A stretch of DNA of 64,000 nucleotides from Methylotenera sp. (lineage in GTDB: Bacteria > Pseudomonadota > Gammaproteobacteria > Burkholderiales > Methylophilaceae): positions 1-64,000 of the forward strand of contig JAKFVD010000020.1 of the NCBI GenBank assembly GCA_021732365.1, read 5' to 3'. The position numbers and the translations under genes were made by a program. This document shows, in pieces, positions 18,851-27,468 of this stretch. How positions within the stretch are numbered: the first letter of the stretch is position 1; each line of letters starts with the position of its first letter. The notes under the pieces were generated by a model, which saw only the letters and a program-made list of their open reading frames with translations, did not search any database and was not told the DNA's origin.

Positions 18851-20269
18851 TTGGAATATCCGGAGAAAACTAAATTATATTTTCTGAGTAGTAAGGACTA
18901 TGAATTACCTGGGCTAATTTTGCCTGATGGTCAGGTAAAAAACAAATCCGCTCAAACTGTTCCTATTCTTGTTTGGCCAAACGGACTCACATGTTGGCCA
19001 GCCACTCTATACCTAAATAATAAATATCAAGCAGGAAAGAGTTCCTCTAATTCAGGAGGTACTTTACTTACTTATGCAAAAAACTTAAGTCCATTCATAA
19101 GATTTTGTGCTCAACAGAGGGTCGCATTTTCTGAATTGGATGATAATAAATTTGCATTATTTATTATGCAACTCAATGATGAGAAAGATTTAGATAATCA
19201 TGGCACATTACGGCATTTACGAAAAAGTAATCAAGTTCTAAACATTGGCAGAAGAGTTTTAGAGTTTCTATTTTGGTACCAAGACTTTTTTTCATGCCCG
19301 CATCTAGTTGGGGAAGTACACGAGAATTGCAATATAACGGTTCATAGAGGGAATTATAGGTCTCAGGGCAGATCTTTTAATTTTTGGTCTCACACCTCGT
19401 TCCCAACTCGAAACTCACATCAGATACGCCAACCAGTTAATTCGAATGATCTAGAAAAGCTATTTATTGCAAATATTAAAAGCAATCAAAGTAACTACAT
19501 TATTCGTAGACGGGCTGTTATGCTTCATCTAGCAAGAGCCACTGGCGCACGTCGTGTTGAAATGGCTAAAATTAAAACTGAGGCAATCCTTTTAGCTTAT
19601 AAAGAAGGGATACTTAATTTAAATGTGGCTAAATCTCCAAAACGTCAAAAGTGGAGAGCAATCCCAATTTTAAAATCTAGGCTTGAGCCAGTCGTTGCAT
19701 TTATCAATGGAGCTCGTGCGAGTCTTATACGAAATGAAGTAGGTAAGAAAAATGATAGCGGCTTTCTGTTCATTTCATCAGCTGGTCAACCACTTGCTGA
19801 AAGCACCCTTACCAATGAAATGCATGATATCGCCAAACTTGCAAACTTAGACTCTACAGTTTGCCTTCATATGTTTCGACATAGATATTTTACAGATTTG
19901 GCTTATAACTTTTTACTTGGTATTAGGGAGTTTGCCGAAAGAAGAGAATTAACTGCTCCATCGGAATTGATTGTATTACAACAGATGCGCAGCCTATCCC
20001 AACATGAGAATGATGAAACGCTTATGAGGTATATTCATGCTGCTTATAAAGAGGCTAAAGCTTGGGATATTGGCCAAACCATATGGAATCTAAGTCAAAT
20101 TCATGAAAGCATGAGTTTAAACATTGATGACCTTAAAGAATCTATATCTGCTGGTCGATCTGACGTTGCTCAAGCCATCATTAAATTTGAAGAAATGCTG
20201 ACATTATGGAAAGAAGAATTGATGTCTAATAATATTTCTGAAATCCAATATAAACAATCATTGATATAG
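18851..20269 (+). CDS. Tyrosine recombinase 3 (GinD-like)
   Basis: This 472-residue protein has the clearest catalytic set of the three: RATGARRVEMAKI near residue 230 (Arg I), CLHMFRHRYFTDLA near 339 (HxxRH), then SLSQHENDETLMRYIHAAY near 382-398 (His and Tyr). An N-terminal SAM-like core-binding region precedes it. Translation appears to start at TTG 18851, three bases after the previous stop, behind AGGATGAG. It ends the operon and converges with the kinase/nuclease operon. Confidence 0.87.
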   Translation: MEYPEKTKLYFLSSKDYELPGLILPDGQVKNKSAQTVPILVWPNGLTCWPATLYLNNKYQAGKSSSNSGGTLLTYAKNLSPFIRFCAQQRVAFSELDDNKFALFIMQLNDEKDLDNHGTLRHLRKSNQVLNIGRRVLEFLFWYQDFFSCPHLVGEVHENCNITVHRGNYRSQGRSFNFWSHTSFPTRNSHQIRQPVNSNDLEKLFIANIKSNQSNYIIRRRAVMLHLARATGARRVEMAKIKTEAILLAYKEGILNLNVAKSPKRQKWRAIPILKSRLEPVVAFINGARASLIRNEVGKKNDSGFLFISSAGQPLAESTLTNEMHDIAKLANLDSTVCLHMFRHRYFTDLAYNFLLGIREFAERRELTAPSELIVLQQMRSLSQHENDETLMRYIHAAYKEAKAWDIGQTIWNLSQIHESMSLNIDDLKESISAGRSDVAQAIIKFEEMLTLWKEELMSNNISEIQYKQSLI

Positions 20270-20311
20270 CACAAAGTTTAATGGATTGTTATATATCTAC
20301 CAATCTCGTAA

Positions 20312-21346
20312 TTAATAATCACCCCAGCGAAGTTCTCTGTCCACAAAGTTATAAAGTACTGGACCCGCTGTGTAACAGTCTTTATCAATTATTCGGTCCA
20401 ATGTTTTAGGAAGCATAGTAGTTGCACCAATTAATAACATATAAATTTTTTGGGCTAATTTATTTGCTAGTTCTTCTGTAAATTTGCCATCAGTCCAATT
20501 CACTGCCCCAATATTAAGACCCAACTCAATAAAACTGGCGGTTTCAAAATTTTCTAGAAGTGAAGATAAATACTTACTCCTATCCCTTACTCGTTTTGAC
20601 AATAACTTAATTTTCTCCCAATCTTTTTTGGGCTTAGCCATAAAAAGCTCTGATTCTATTTCATCAATCCAAGCCGTTATTTCTACAACTTGCTCTTTTG
20701 GTGCAATTTTGCAGTTCTGCCTAATAATCCTGAGTACAGTCCGTATTTCTTCAGGATCTTGTTGTGCCATCCATCCAAATTCACTAAAGACTAGCTCAAG
20801 ATAATCTAATAGAAAGCTTCCATAATAACCCAGCATAAAAGCAGAGAGTTTATTTGCCTTAGTTGAATTAACGATAGTTGGGTCAGGAAACTTTAAATAG
20901 GGGAAATGGCTAATAAGTATGTTGTTGTCTAACAATAATCCTGTAAAAATATCGTCCCAATATAATATGCCTACTGCAAATTTTCCCTCCTTCACCCTCT
21001 CCTCGGAAAGAGCTCGCACTGCTCTTTGCAATTTCACATCGTGGGGTGCCGTCGTAGCTATATATAAACAATTTAGAGTAGCTCCTTTAAATGCTTCTGC
21101 TAGCTTCACTTCTTTTTGAACAACATCTATCTTTAATACACCACTATATTTTTTGCATTGGATTCCTACTGGTCTTCCTAAATAATCAGAGCCAAATATA
21201 TCTACCCCGTCCTGGCCTTGTCCCGGACGTCCCTCTCCCTGCAGATTAGGACTTCCCCATTTAAGAGACATTGCGTGCAAGGTCATTTTCTCAAAATCTT
21301 GCCAAGGTGTATCTTGTGGAAATGGTGTTACATGTATTGTTGGCAA
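20312..21346 (-). CDS. Mrr-like PD-(D/E)XK nuclease-domain protein
   Basis: The N-terminal 150 residues look like a restriction-endonuclease-type domain. An acidic residue in WQDFEKMTLHA, then DGVDIFG and GIQCKKY form the E-D-QxK signature of Mrr-type nucleases, and a YIATTAPHDVKLQRAV segment follows. The C-terminal half (about 170-344) is helical and unrecognised. The start is TTG 21346, with AAGGA upstream. It is the last gene of a four-gene minus-strand operon behind the TIM-barrel-like gene. In this setting it is a plausible DNA-cutting effector. The nuclease call rests on motifs only. Confidence 0.7.
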   Translation of the reverse strand: MPTIHVTPFPQDTPWQDFEKMTLHAMSLKWGSPNLQGEGRPGQGQDGVDIFGSDYLGRPVGIQCKKYSGVLKIDVVQKEVKLAEAFKGATLNCLYIATTAPHDVKLQRAVRALSEERVKEGKFAVGILYWDDIFTGLLLDNNILISHFPYLKFPDPTIVNSTKANKLSAFMLGYYGSFLLDYLELVFSEFGWMAQQDPEEIRTVLRIIRQNCKIAPKEQVVEITAWIDEIESELFMAKPKKDWEKIKLLSKRVRDRSKYLSSLLENFETASFIELGLNIGAVNWTDGKFTEELANKLAQKIYMLLIGATTMLPKTLDRIIDKDCYTAGPVLYNFVDRELRWGDY

Positions 21347-21355
21347 TCAAATTCC

Positions 21356-22561
21356 TTAAGATATCAAACTAGGCCATTTACGGCGTAATACAGCCCCTCT
21401 ATTTGAAATCAAATAGCTGGCTGCGCCTCGATTAGCATCTATAGATTCTAGAAAATCTCGTTTTTGTCCTTTGATACCTTTTGCATGAAGGACTTTAAGC
21501 GCTTCTTCCGCTTGGTCTAGTTGTTTTACGTAAGTATCGATAGTTTCATCAAAGGTCTGTTTAACCGAATTTGTTGCTTGATGGTGAAGACATTGTAAAT
21601 AATGGCGAAATGCCTGTTGCTCAGTAAAGCCTGCTAATTGTGGCTGTGGAGCTGTAAATAACTCGTCTGCGAAATTACTACCATATACATCATCTGTTCG
21701 GAGGTTATCTAGCACTCCACTTTTCTTAGCTAAATCCAGATAACCTATTTTGTATTCAGAAAACAAATGTGGGGCGTAGTACCAAATCGATCTCTGTTTA
21801 ATTTCATCATCATCTTGTAATATAAATTTTTCTTCATTAAATGACCTGACATTCATCCAAGTTCCGGATGCAATTGCAGTTGCTGCTGAACTCGCCACTA
21901 AAAGCATCTGGTGATTGCAATAGCCTACAATAACTTGTTTACCAGCTAATCTTATTCCCGCTACTACATCTGCAACATTTGCTAGCCATCCAGGATCAGT
22001 TACTAAATAATCGCCATTGGGATGTTCGCATACCAAGTAGATTGATGGCACATCCCATTCTGGCAATGATTCAAGCAATAGCTGAACTTGATCATCATTT
22101 CTAAGTGCATCATAACTTAGCGCCACCGTCATAATTGTGCTTAGGCCATTTGTGTCACAACGCTGTGACTCTTCAATTACCTGTCTTTGAGACTCTAACC
22201 AATCATCGTCAACACGCTTTGCAATCATGCCTGGCAGTATGATTTGCTTAGCACCTATTCGCTGATTAATATCGATTAGATTTATTAGGCATTTGCTTAA
22301 TTCTGGTCCATTTGGAAATATACTAGAAGTTGGCCAGAATGAATGAACTATTAATCTATCGTGGTTGGTTAATACTGGGTTGTATAGTTGAGGGTCTAAT
22401 ACTACGGTACCACCTAATTTTATAGTTTCTTTAGATAGCCTTTCAAGTTGAGTCTCATTAAGGTCTCTTGGACTTAATATGACAGTACCACTACCCCAAT
22501 ACTTTATTAGTGAACGACTGTGTTCCATCATTCCATAACCAAACTGTAAATATAATTCCAT
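21356..22561 (-). CDS. Conserved protein of unknown function, possible TIM-barrel
   Basis: This 401-residue protein does not match a family I can name with confidence. The alternating hydrophobic strands with glycine turns (LYLQFGYGMMEHSRSLIK, TVILSPRDL, IIVGYCNHQMLL-type segments) suggest an alpha/beta barrel. It has a vague likeness to tRNA-guanine transglycosylase-like barrels of genomic islands, but I see no cysteine zinc site. I chose ATG 22561 because AAGGA lies eight bases upstream. A GTG at 22639 directly after the kinase stop would add 26 residues. It is the third gene of the kinase/nuclease operon. Confidence 0.6.
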   Translation of the reverse strand: MELYLQFGYGMMEHSRSLIKYWGSGTVILSPRDLNETQLERLSKETIKLGGTVVLDPQLYNPVLTNHDRLIVHSFWPTSSIFPNGPELSKCLINLIDINQRIGAKQIILPGMIAKRVDDDWLESQRQVIEESQRCDTNGLSTIMTVALSYDALRNDDQVQLLLESLPEWDVPSIYLVCEHPNGDYLVTDPGWLANVADVVAGIRLAGKQVIVGYCNHQMLLVASSAATAIASGTWMNVRSFNEEKFILQDDDEIKQRSIWYYAPHLFSEYKIGYLDLAKKSGVLDNLRTDDVYGSNFADELFTAPQPQLAGFTEQQAFRHYLQCLHHQATNSVKQTFDETIDTYVKQLDQAEEALKVLHAKGIKGQKRDFLESIDANRGAASYLISNRGAVLRRKWPSLIS

Positions 22562-22639
22562 TGTTAGGTCCTTAATACTTTGGTTTAGATATTTTGAATG
22601 GCGACTAAGTATGCGTTCTACATGAAGCCAAATCTGCAC

Positions 22640-23491
22640 TCAAACAGCTCCCATATCAAATATTTCACGCATCCATCCGTATGCCTCGGCTGCAGTTGAT
22701 ATACGGTGCATTCTTTTTTGGCGAGTCATACTTGTTATTAGGTTTTTCAAATCACCCTTGTTATCTACTAGACGGCTAATTTCTGGGCAAATTACTGTGT
22801 TCATTCTGTGAATGACTTCGTCTACACTTGTTACACCACTTGTGTAAGGATTTACTCCTTCAATACACTCATAAAGCGTCACACCTAATGAAAATAAATC
22901 GGACCTTGTATCAATCTCTGACTTGAGACAATTTAATTGCTCTAAGGGGGCATATCCTAGTGTATGAGGCATGAATCCAGCCGTCAATGAAGTCCTGCCC
23001 AAGTGACGCGCTATGCCGAAATCAACGAGCCAGCAACTTGATTCGTCTGGTGCAATAAGAATATTGTCTGGTTTGATATCGCGATGGACAATTTGATGTG
23101 CTTCAGCCTCGACTAGCACTGTTAACATGTCAAAAGCAATCTGCAAAATAAGTGCATTCGAGATTGGGCCTTGTGCTAACTTATCTTTAAGTGACACACC
23201 ATCGACCCACTGCTCTATAAGCCATAAATGATCATGATATGGTTCAATTAGTCTGCCGGATTCGTAGACTTGGGGAACTCTGCCATTCCCAATCGCATTC
23301 ACAGAGGCAATTTCTCTATCAAATCTCTCTGGGCTGGAGCTTGGAATAAGTAATTTAAGTGCAACTCGACCATGTTCCTGATGGTTTGCGGCATAGACGG
23401 TTTTTTGTCCGCCAGTCGCTACATATTCAAACCCGTTTAAACTAGTTAGTTGTTGTGTTAGAACATCCAAGCTATAGGGTTGTGAAGACAT
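22640..23491 (-). CDS. Serine/threonine protein kinase (Hanks-type)
   Basis: This is a soluble kinase of 283 residues consisting of little more than the catalytic domain. All active-site elements are present: glycine loop TGGQKTVYAA, lysine 46 in VALKLL, HRDIKPDN at 136-143, DFG at 157-159 and an APLEQ region. There is no transmembrane segment or extracellular sensor, unlike PknB-type kinases. Its start overlaps the stop of the upstream gene by one base (TAATG), and its stop abuts the next frame, so it is co-translated with nuclease-like neighbours. Kinases in such cargo often act in phage defence; the target here is unknown. Confidence 0.9.
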   Translation of the reverse strand: MSSQPYSLDVLTQQLTSLNGFEYVATGGQKTVYAANHQEHGRVALKLLIPSSSPERFDREIASVNAIGNGRVPQVYESGRLIEPYHDHLWLIEQWVDGVSLKDKLAQGPISNALILQIAFDMLTVLVEAEAHQIVHRDIKPDNILIAPDESSCWLVDFGIARHLGRTSLTAGFMPHTLGYAPLEQLNCLKSEIDTRSDLFSLGVTLYECIEGVNPYTSGVTSVDEVIHRMNTVICPEISRLVDNKGDLKNLITSMTRQKRMHRISTAAEAYGWMREIFDMGAV

Positions 23492-24225
23492 TAACCTTCT
23501 AGATTATTTGAGAACTTCCACGCCCACTCGTTAAATAACCAAGCAGCATGAGAGGTAGGTAATGATCCTACTTTTGACTTAAGGTAAGGTTGTGTGACGG
23601 ATCGGTTTTTATCCAATATGCCAACGCCCAGTCTTTCTGCATTTTTGAATAAATTTTGGGAGTTCGGTAATGATTCTAGGAGCAAGTATGATTCGGAGGC
23701 AAACAAAGTGTTTTGAAAGGCCTGCTCTAAACCTTTGCTCCAATCTCTGACTTTGGCCTCGATTGCAACGATTCGTTTTACTGCGAAGGTATTGCTTAAA
23801 GGTTTGCGTAAAATTTCATCAGATTTGACTTCAGCTACTTGTGAGTCTGACAATCGAAGCATCATTCCACTTGTTTTGCGAGTACCAAATCTTTTGACTA
23901 ACCGCTCTACCGGTATCTGGCCTACCAAATTTACATGGTGCACTATGGCCATATCAGAGGATGTAAGGTTGGCGCGAGCTTCAGGCCATGTATGTGATAC
24001 TTCTTTATCCCAAAATACCGCAACAATGTCAGGAAAGCCAGTATTAAGCTTAGGCTCTAAAAAAATAGATAACGACTCATTTACACCCAGGCTAGCAAGG
24101 TGCTCCTCGCAATACATGTTAACAATGTCTAGCTCAGGGCCATTGGTCGGCTGTCTAAAAATTGTCTCTGCAGTATTGCCTGCTTGCGATGTAAAGTAAG
24201 AAATCACGTTAGGAGTATATCGCAT
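23491..24225 (-). CDS. Putative PD-(D/E)XK nuclease-like protein with internal wHTH
   Basis: This 244-residue protein is the first gene of the kinase operon. A likely nuclease core is split: GFPDIVAVFWD near residue 63-73 supplies an Asp, and VAIEAKVRDW near 152-161 supplies an ExK. Between them lies a helical segment (LVGQIPVERLVKRFGTRK) that looks like a winged-helix element. AEKVR-type core residues resemble Holliday-junction or VRR-like nucleases, but no family was assigned. It is divergent from a small XRE regulator, which may control the operon. Confidence 0.6.
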   Translation of the reverse strand: MRYTPNVISYFTSQAGNTAETIFRQPTNGPELDIVNMYCEEHLASLGVNESLSIFLEPKLNTGFPDIVAVFWDKEVSHTWPEARANLTSSDMAIVHHVNLVGQIPVERLVKRFGTRKTSGMMLRLSDSQVAEVKSDEILRKPLSNTFAVKRIVAIEAKVRDWSKGLEQAFQNTLFASESYLLLESLPNSQNLFKNAERLGVGILDKNRSVTQPYLKSKVGSLPTSHAAWLFNEWAWKFSNNLEG

Positions 24226-24273
24226 CTTTATATTTCTAATAGCTATTTTTCATATTGCGTTGAATATTCTTAA

Positions 24274-24290
24274 TGCAATTATATGTTGCA
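24274..24290. promoter_or_regulatory. Probable XRE operator (TGCAA-N7-TTGCA)
   Basis: The inverted repeat TGCAA TTATATG TTGCA lies in the gap between the nuclease/kinase operon and the divergent XRE gene. Further TGCAA-type half sites follow at about 24307-24317. The location suits autoregulation by the XRE protein and control of the operon. It also argues that the XRE protein starts at ATG 24322 and not at the upstream ATG 24283 inside the repeat. Confidence 0.5.
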
Positions 24291-24321
24291 ATTTTACCAA
24301 AATATATGCAAAAATGCAAAT

Positions 24322-24657
24322 ATGAAAGAGTCAACTTGCATAGATACGCCAAAGTCTATTTCCGATGAACTAACTGCGAAATTTAAACAGGCTGGCATAA
24401 AACAGCCTCTAATAGCTGAAAAAACTGAAGTTAATCAATCTCAAGTATCACTGATACTTTCTGGTAAGTTTAAAAGACGCTCTAAAAACGTAGATAAAAT
24501 ATGCAAATATGCAAAAATAAAAATAGTTGGTGATAAAGTTGACCCGTCACACAATCATGTCTTAATGGATGCGTTAAGTAACGCTTGGGATGGAACTGAA
24601 AGTCACGCCAAGGTAATAGCAAAAATACTTAATGCAGTCGGCAGTCTTAAAAGTTAG
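24322..24657 (+). CDS. XRE-family helix-turn-helix regulator
   Basis: This small 111-residue DNA-binding protein has one HTH: ISDELTAKFKQAGIKQPLIA then VNQSQVSLILSGKFKRRSK, the recognition helix of Cro/C1-type repressors. A short helical tail (residues 75-111) follows. It is transcribed away from the four-gene kinase/nuclease operon and is the natural candidate for its repressor. ATG 24322 is preferred over 24283 because the latter lies within a probable operator. Confidence 0.75.
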   Translation: MKESTCIDTPKSISDELTAKFKQAGIKQPLIAEKTEVNQSQVSLILSGKFKRRSKNVDKICKYAKIKIVGDKVDPSHNHVLMDALSNAWDGTESHAKVIAKILNAVGSLKS

Positions 24658-25069
24658 CCCTGAATGAAGGTTCACTAAATGTACCCGCCCCCTCAATACC
24701 CTGTTATTTAGTCGCTAGTATGACATTTCGCTAATTGCCTAGATGGTAGAATTGAACAATTAATGTGAGATTCAAAATAGCTGCGGTTTGAAGTAAGAAA
24801 TATTTGCGGTACATCTACCAATAAGTTTAGTGATTGATAATAACCAGAGAGAATAAACACTTGAACGCAGTAGAAATTGAAGAAGCAATTACTAGTTTAG
24901 CTGAGCAACCATTTGACTCGGCAAATTTCCCCTATGCGTTTCTAGAAGCGTTTGGTAATAAAGAAACCACGATTAAGTGGTAATCACCCACTACAAAGCG
25001 TACATGCAACCAGCATTTTAGAGGTGACTGCTTGCGGCCGACCATTGCAAACACTGCTAAACGGTAATT
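24658..25069. other. Decayed region with a methyltransferase remnant
   Basis: This 412-base stretch has no intact gene. A 40-codon frame (24861-24983) looks like the severed N-terminus of a DNA methyltransferase and is listed separately. After its stop come about 85 bases of apparently non-coding sequence. The region marks a breakpoint between the defence-like segment and the redox cargo. Confidence 0.6.
24861..24983 (+). pseudogene. N-terminal remnant of a DNA methyltransferase
   Basis: The frame from TTG 24861 reads LNAVEIEEAITSLAEQPFD then FPYAFLEAFGNKETTIKW and a stop. From memory, this matches the first 40 residues of large type IIG/MmeI-like class I DNA methyltransferases (E-x-I-x-x-L-AEQPFD, FLEAFGNKETTIKR). 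The remaining several hundred residues are absent. It is therefore a deletion relic of a restriction-modification gene once carried by the island. Confidence 0.6.
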
Positions 25070-25696
25070 TTAATTGTGTGTTCTCAGTGTTTCATTAACA
25101 ATGTCAGCTTTGACGTTAATCAACTTCCCTTGAGTTGAAAGCTGCCCCGTAATTTTTAAGACGCGAATACCGTGCCATTTTTCTCCTAAAAACTCGATAT
25201 CCACATTCACAATATCATAGTCTTTCGTGGTGCTGTAATTCGCCATGAATTGCTGAGAGGCAAACACATTAACGAGACTGTTTTCCGCAATTTCTTTACG
25301 GTTAACGAAACGCAACGAACCATCCAAAGGTTCGTATTTGTCATCAGCTTTGCCATCGAATGCGATTTTCTTTTCTACCGGCATTGCCGGTACGGCATAC
25401 TGTAGATCGACATTTATTACTGTGACTTTATATTTAGACCACAGGTCGAATTGTAGTTTTATAAAAAAAGTTTCGGTTGTAGGGTTAGCTACTTTATCTT
25501 CAAGGCGTATGTAGATGTTCTTTCCTTGAGCTTGTACGGGATTAACTACAAAGGCTTCTTCAGCCGTAGGCTCATCGGACTTTCTAGACACGAATAACAA
25601 GATTAGAACGAAGAACGCGAGAAGGATAAACAGTGCGACTCTAGCCCAGAGCGGATACGTGAAGAAAAATTCCATATGATCTCGAATGGCTGACAT
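25070..25696 (-). CDS. Hypothetical membrane-anchored protein
   Basis: I do not recognise this 208-residue protein. One transmembrane helix lies near residues 15-35 (PLWARVALFILLAFFVLILLF). The rest is a beta-rich, soluble domain with repeated TVINVDLQY / NVDIEFLG-like strands, probably periplasmic. ATG 25696 or ATG 25675 could be the start. It is on the same strand as the AraC gene upstream but 340 bases away, so operon membership is unclear. Confidence 0.6.
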   Translation of the reverse strand: MSAIRDHMEFFFTYPLWARVALFILLAFFVLILLFVSRKSDEPTAEEAFVVNPVQAQGKNIYIRLEDKVANPTTETFFIKLQFDLWSKYKVTVINVDLQYAVPAMPVEKKIAFDGKADDKYEPLDGSLRFVNRKEIAENSLVNVFASQQFMANYSTTKDYDIVNVDIEFLGEKWHGIRVLKITGQLSTQGKLINVKADIVNETLRTHN

Positions 25697-26036
25697 GTAT
25701 GCTACTGTGCCGTTTAACAGTAATTATAGAGATAATTCAAATACATCGCTGTAATCCCTTGCCTGTTGTTGTCTGATTTATATTTTCTACTTTTTTTAAA
25801 TCAGATGATAAATATAGAGCGTGAGCGCCAATACGAACTTATTCTAGACGAATTATCTTCAAATAGGAAATTGGGAATTTGAAAATGAGAATGTCCATTT
25901 TGGGGATTATATGGTTGAGCTGCGATTGCTGCAATCAACTCTGTTTTATTCATTAGTACTACAAAATACTTAGATACTTTGCATCATGAACAGAAAAGCC
26001 TTGATTCAAGACTTAGCACAAAGCACTTTGTTAATA
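25697..26036. other. Non-coding stretch
   Basis: These 340 bases between the hypothetical membrane protein and the AraC gene are AT-rich. I see no open frame with family features, no strong terminator and no repeat here. Confidence 0.5.
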
Positions 26037-27053
26037 TTATTGTTCATAGTGATTTTCATGATCTGTTTTGCATCTAACCTCGGTCTGACTTCGAGCACGA
26101 TAATCAGTAGGATAGTTGCCGTAAGCATTATGAAATGCCCTTAGAAAACTGCTTCGGCTTGTATACCCGACTGAATAAGCAATCTGATCGATTGATAACT
26201 CTTTGGCATTTAACATAGTGGCGGCTTGACGCATACGCAACCCTCTAAGAACTGTCATAGGTGGCATGCCGAGGACTTTTGTGAATCGCGCCATAAAAGA
26301 TGATCTGCTTAAACATGCAGTGCGCGCAAGGCTACTGACAGTATGTGGTGCTCCTGGTTGCGCTGCCATATGCGAGAAAGCTCGAGCTATATAGGCGTCA
26401 CCCAGTAGCGAAAATCGCTCAACCCAAAGATTTATTGAGGTCAATGAGCGTCTTAGCAATGCAATCAGCACCATTTTAAGCAGTGCAGCTGTCATAGCCC
26501 CCGTACCCACCTCTTGATCCATGAGTTCCTGTAGAACCAGCCCTAATGTGTGGTCAATGTGTTGTGCGGTATCAAACTGTTCAACGATAGGGGTGTTCAG
26601 AGTCGAGAACAGATTTAAAGACGCTCCATATGATGCCTGGAAATATCCACAAATCAACATCAACTCGGGTCCCTCTCCTGCGACAAAGCGCTGAATTACG
26701 TCAGGAGAGAATGATTCCCATCTGCCCTCCAACTCTTTTGTAGCTTTGCTTTCTGAATCCATTGAGGGCATCTCGATATGAAAGAACTGATTGGGTGGTG
26801 TAATGACAAGCGTATGTGGTGAAAGCTCGATGGCGGGATGTCCTTCTATGACCATACGGCCATATCCAGACAGATTGTAATGAATGCTGGGGGCGGATGT
26901 CCCTCCTAAGTTTATTCGCCAACCTGGACTTACCAAGCACTCAGTCAGTCGCACAAAATCTACGCTTAGTGCGGATAACAGGTTATCTAGTTGTGCAGCC
27001 GACATCCGCATTATCGGCTTGTCTTTATGTTGATGAGTCGAGCCCTTGTACAT
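26037..27053 (-). CDS. AraC-family regulator with cupin-type N-terminal domain
   Basis: This transcription factor has up to 338 residues. The N-terminal half is a cupin-like sensor (SIHYNLSGYGRMVIEGHPAI, ELSPHTLVITPPNQFFHI). The C-terminal AraC domain has two HTHs: HTVSSLARTACLSRSSFMAR and then IAYSVGYTSRSSFLRAFHNA. AraC proteins of this cupin_6 type often sense small organic molecules and activate adjacent catabolic or redox genes. It lies at the 3' side of the ccm block; a related regulator is at 36361, and a third at 42373. An internal ATG (residue 15 or 17) could be the true start. Confidence 0.9.
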   Translation of the reverse strand: MYKGSTHQHKDKPIMRMSAAQLDNLLSALSVDFVRLTECLVSPGWRINLGGTSAPSIHYNLSGYGRMVIEGHPAIELSPHTLVITPPNQFFHIEMPSMDSESKATKELEGRWESFSPDVIQRFVAGEGPELMLICGYFQASYGASLNLFSTLNTPIVEQFDTAQHIDHTLGLVLQELMDQEVGTGAMTAALLKMVLIALLRRSLTSINLWVERFSLLGDAYIARAFSHMAAQPGAPHTVSSLARTACLSRSSFMARFTKVLGMPPMTVLRGLRMRQAATMLNAKELSIDQIAYSVGYTSRSSFLRAFHNAYGNYPTDYRARSQTEVRCKTDHENHYEQ

Positions 27054-27188
27054 GGATTATCTTTCGAAGTAAGAGCCTAAATACTGCGGACGATAAGGCA
27101 TTGTAAAACTGTCATGATGTCAAGACAAGACTGACACAGTTTGTGGCCATAAAAAACACCCCCTAAGCTTTGTTGGACGCAATTGCTG

Positions 27189-27350
27189 TCAAATGCCAAG
27201 GGCTAAAAAGAATGGAGCAGCTATTCCTAATAGTTGCCGTTTTATAGTCATAAATATACTCAATAAAATCACTAAAACTGTCAAATTCCAGACTATTACG
27301 TTATGAATTACTGGACTTCTTTCACGCTGCTGGGTGATGTTTTCTTCCAT
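27189..27350 (-). CDS. Small single-pass membrane protein
   Basis: This is a 53-residue frame from ATG 27350 (or 64 from 27383) lying after ccmI on the same strand. It has a polar N-terminus (MEENITQQRERSP) and then hydrophobic sequence (VIVWNLTVLVILLSIFM and LLGIAAPFFLALGI), long enough for one or two membrane passes. No family is recognised. It may be the last gene of the ccm unit or a spurious frame. Confidence 0.4.
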   Translation of the reverse strand: MEENITQQRERSPVIHNVIVWNLTVLVILLSIFMTIKRQLLGIAAPFFLALGI

Positions 27351-27468
27351 ACTTTTGGTAGCTCTTGTATTGGTGTAATCCAATAAATTAGACCTACGTG
27401 CTCAGAGTAAACTGGACTGAGCACGAACAACTACATAACTTTATTGTTAATCACACCTGTGGGGAGCC

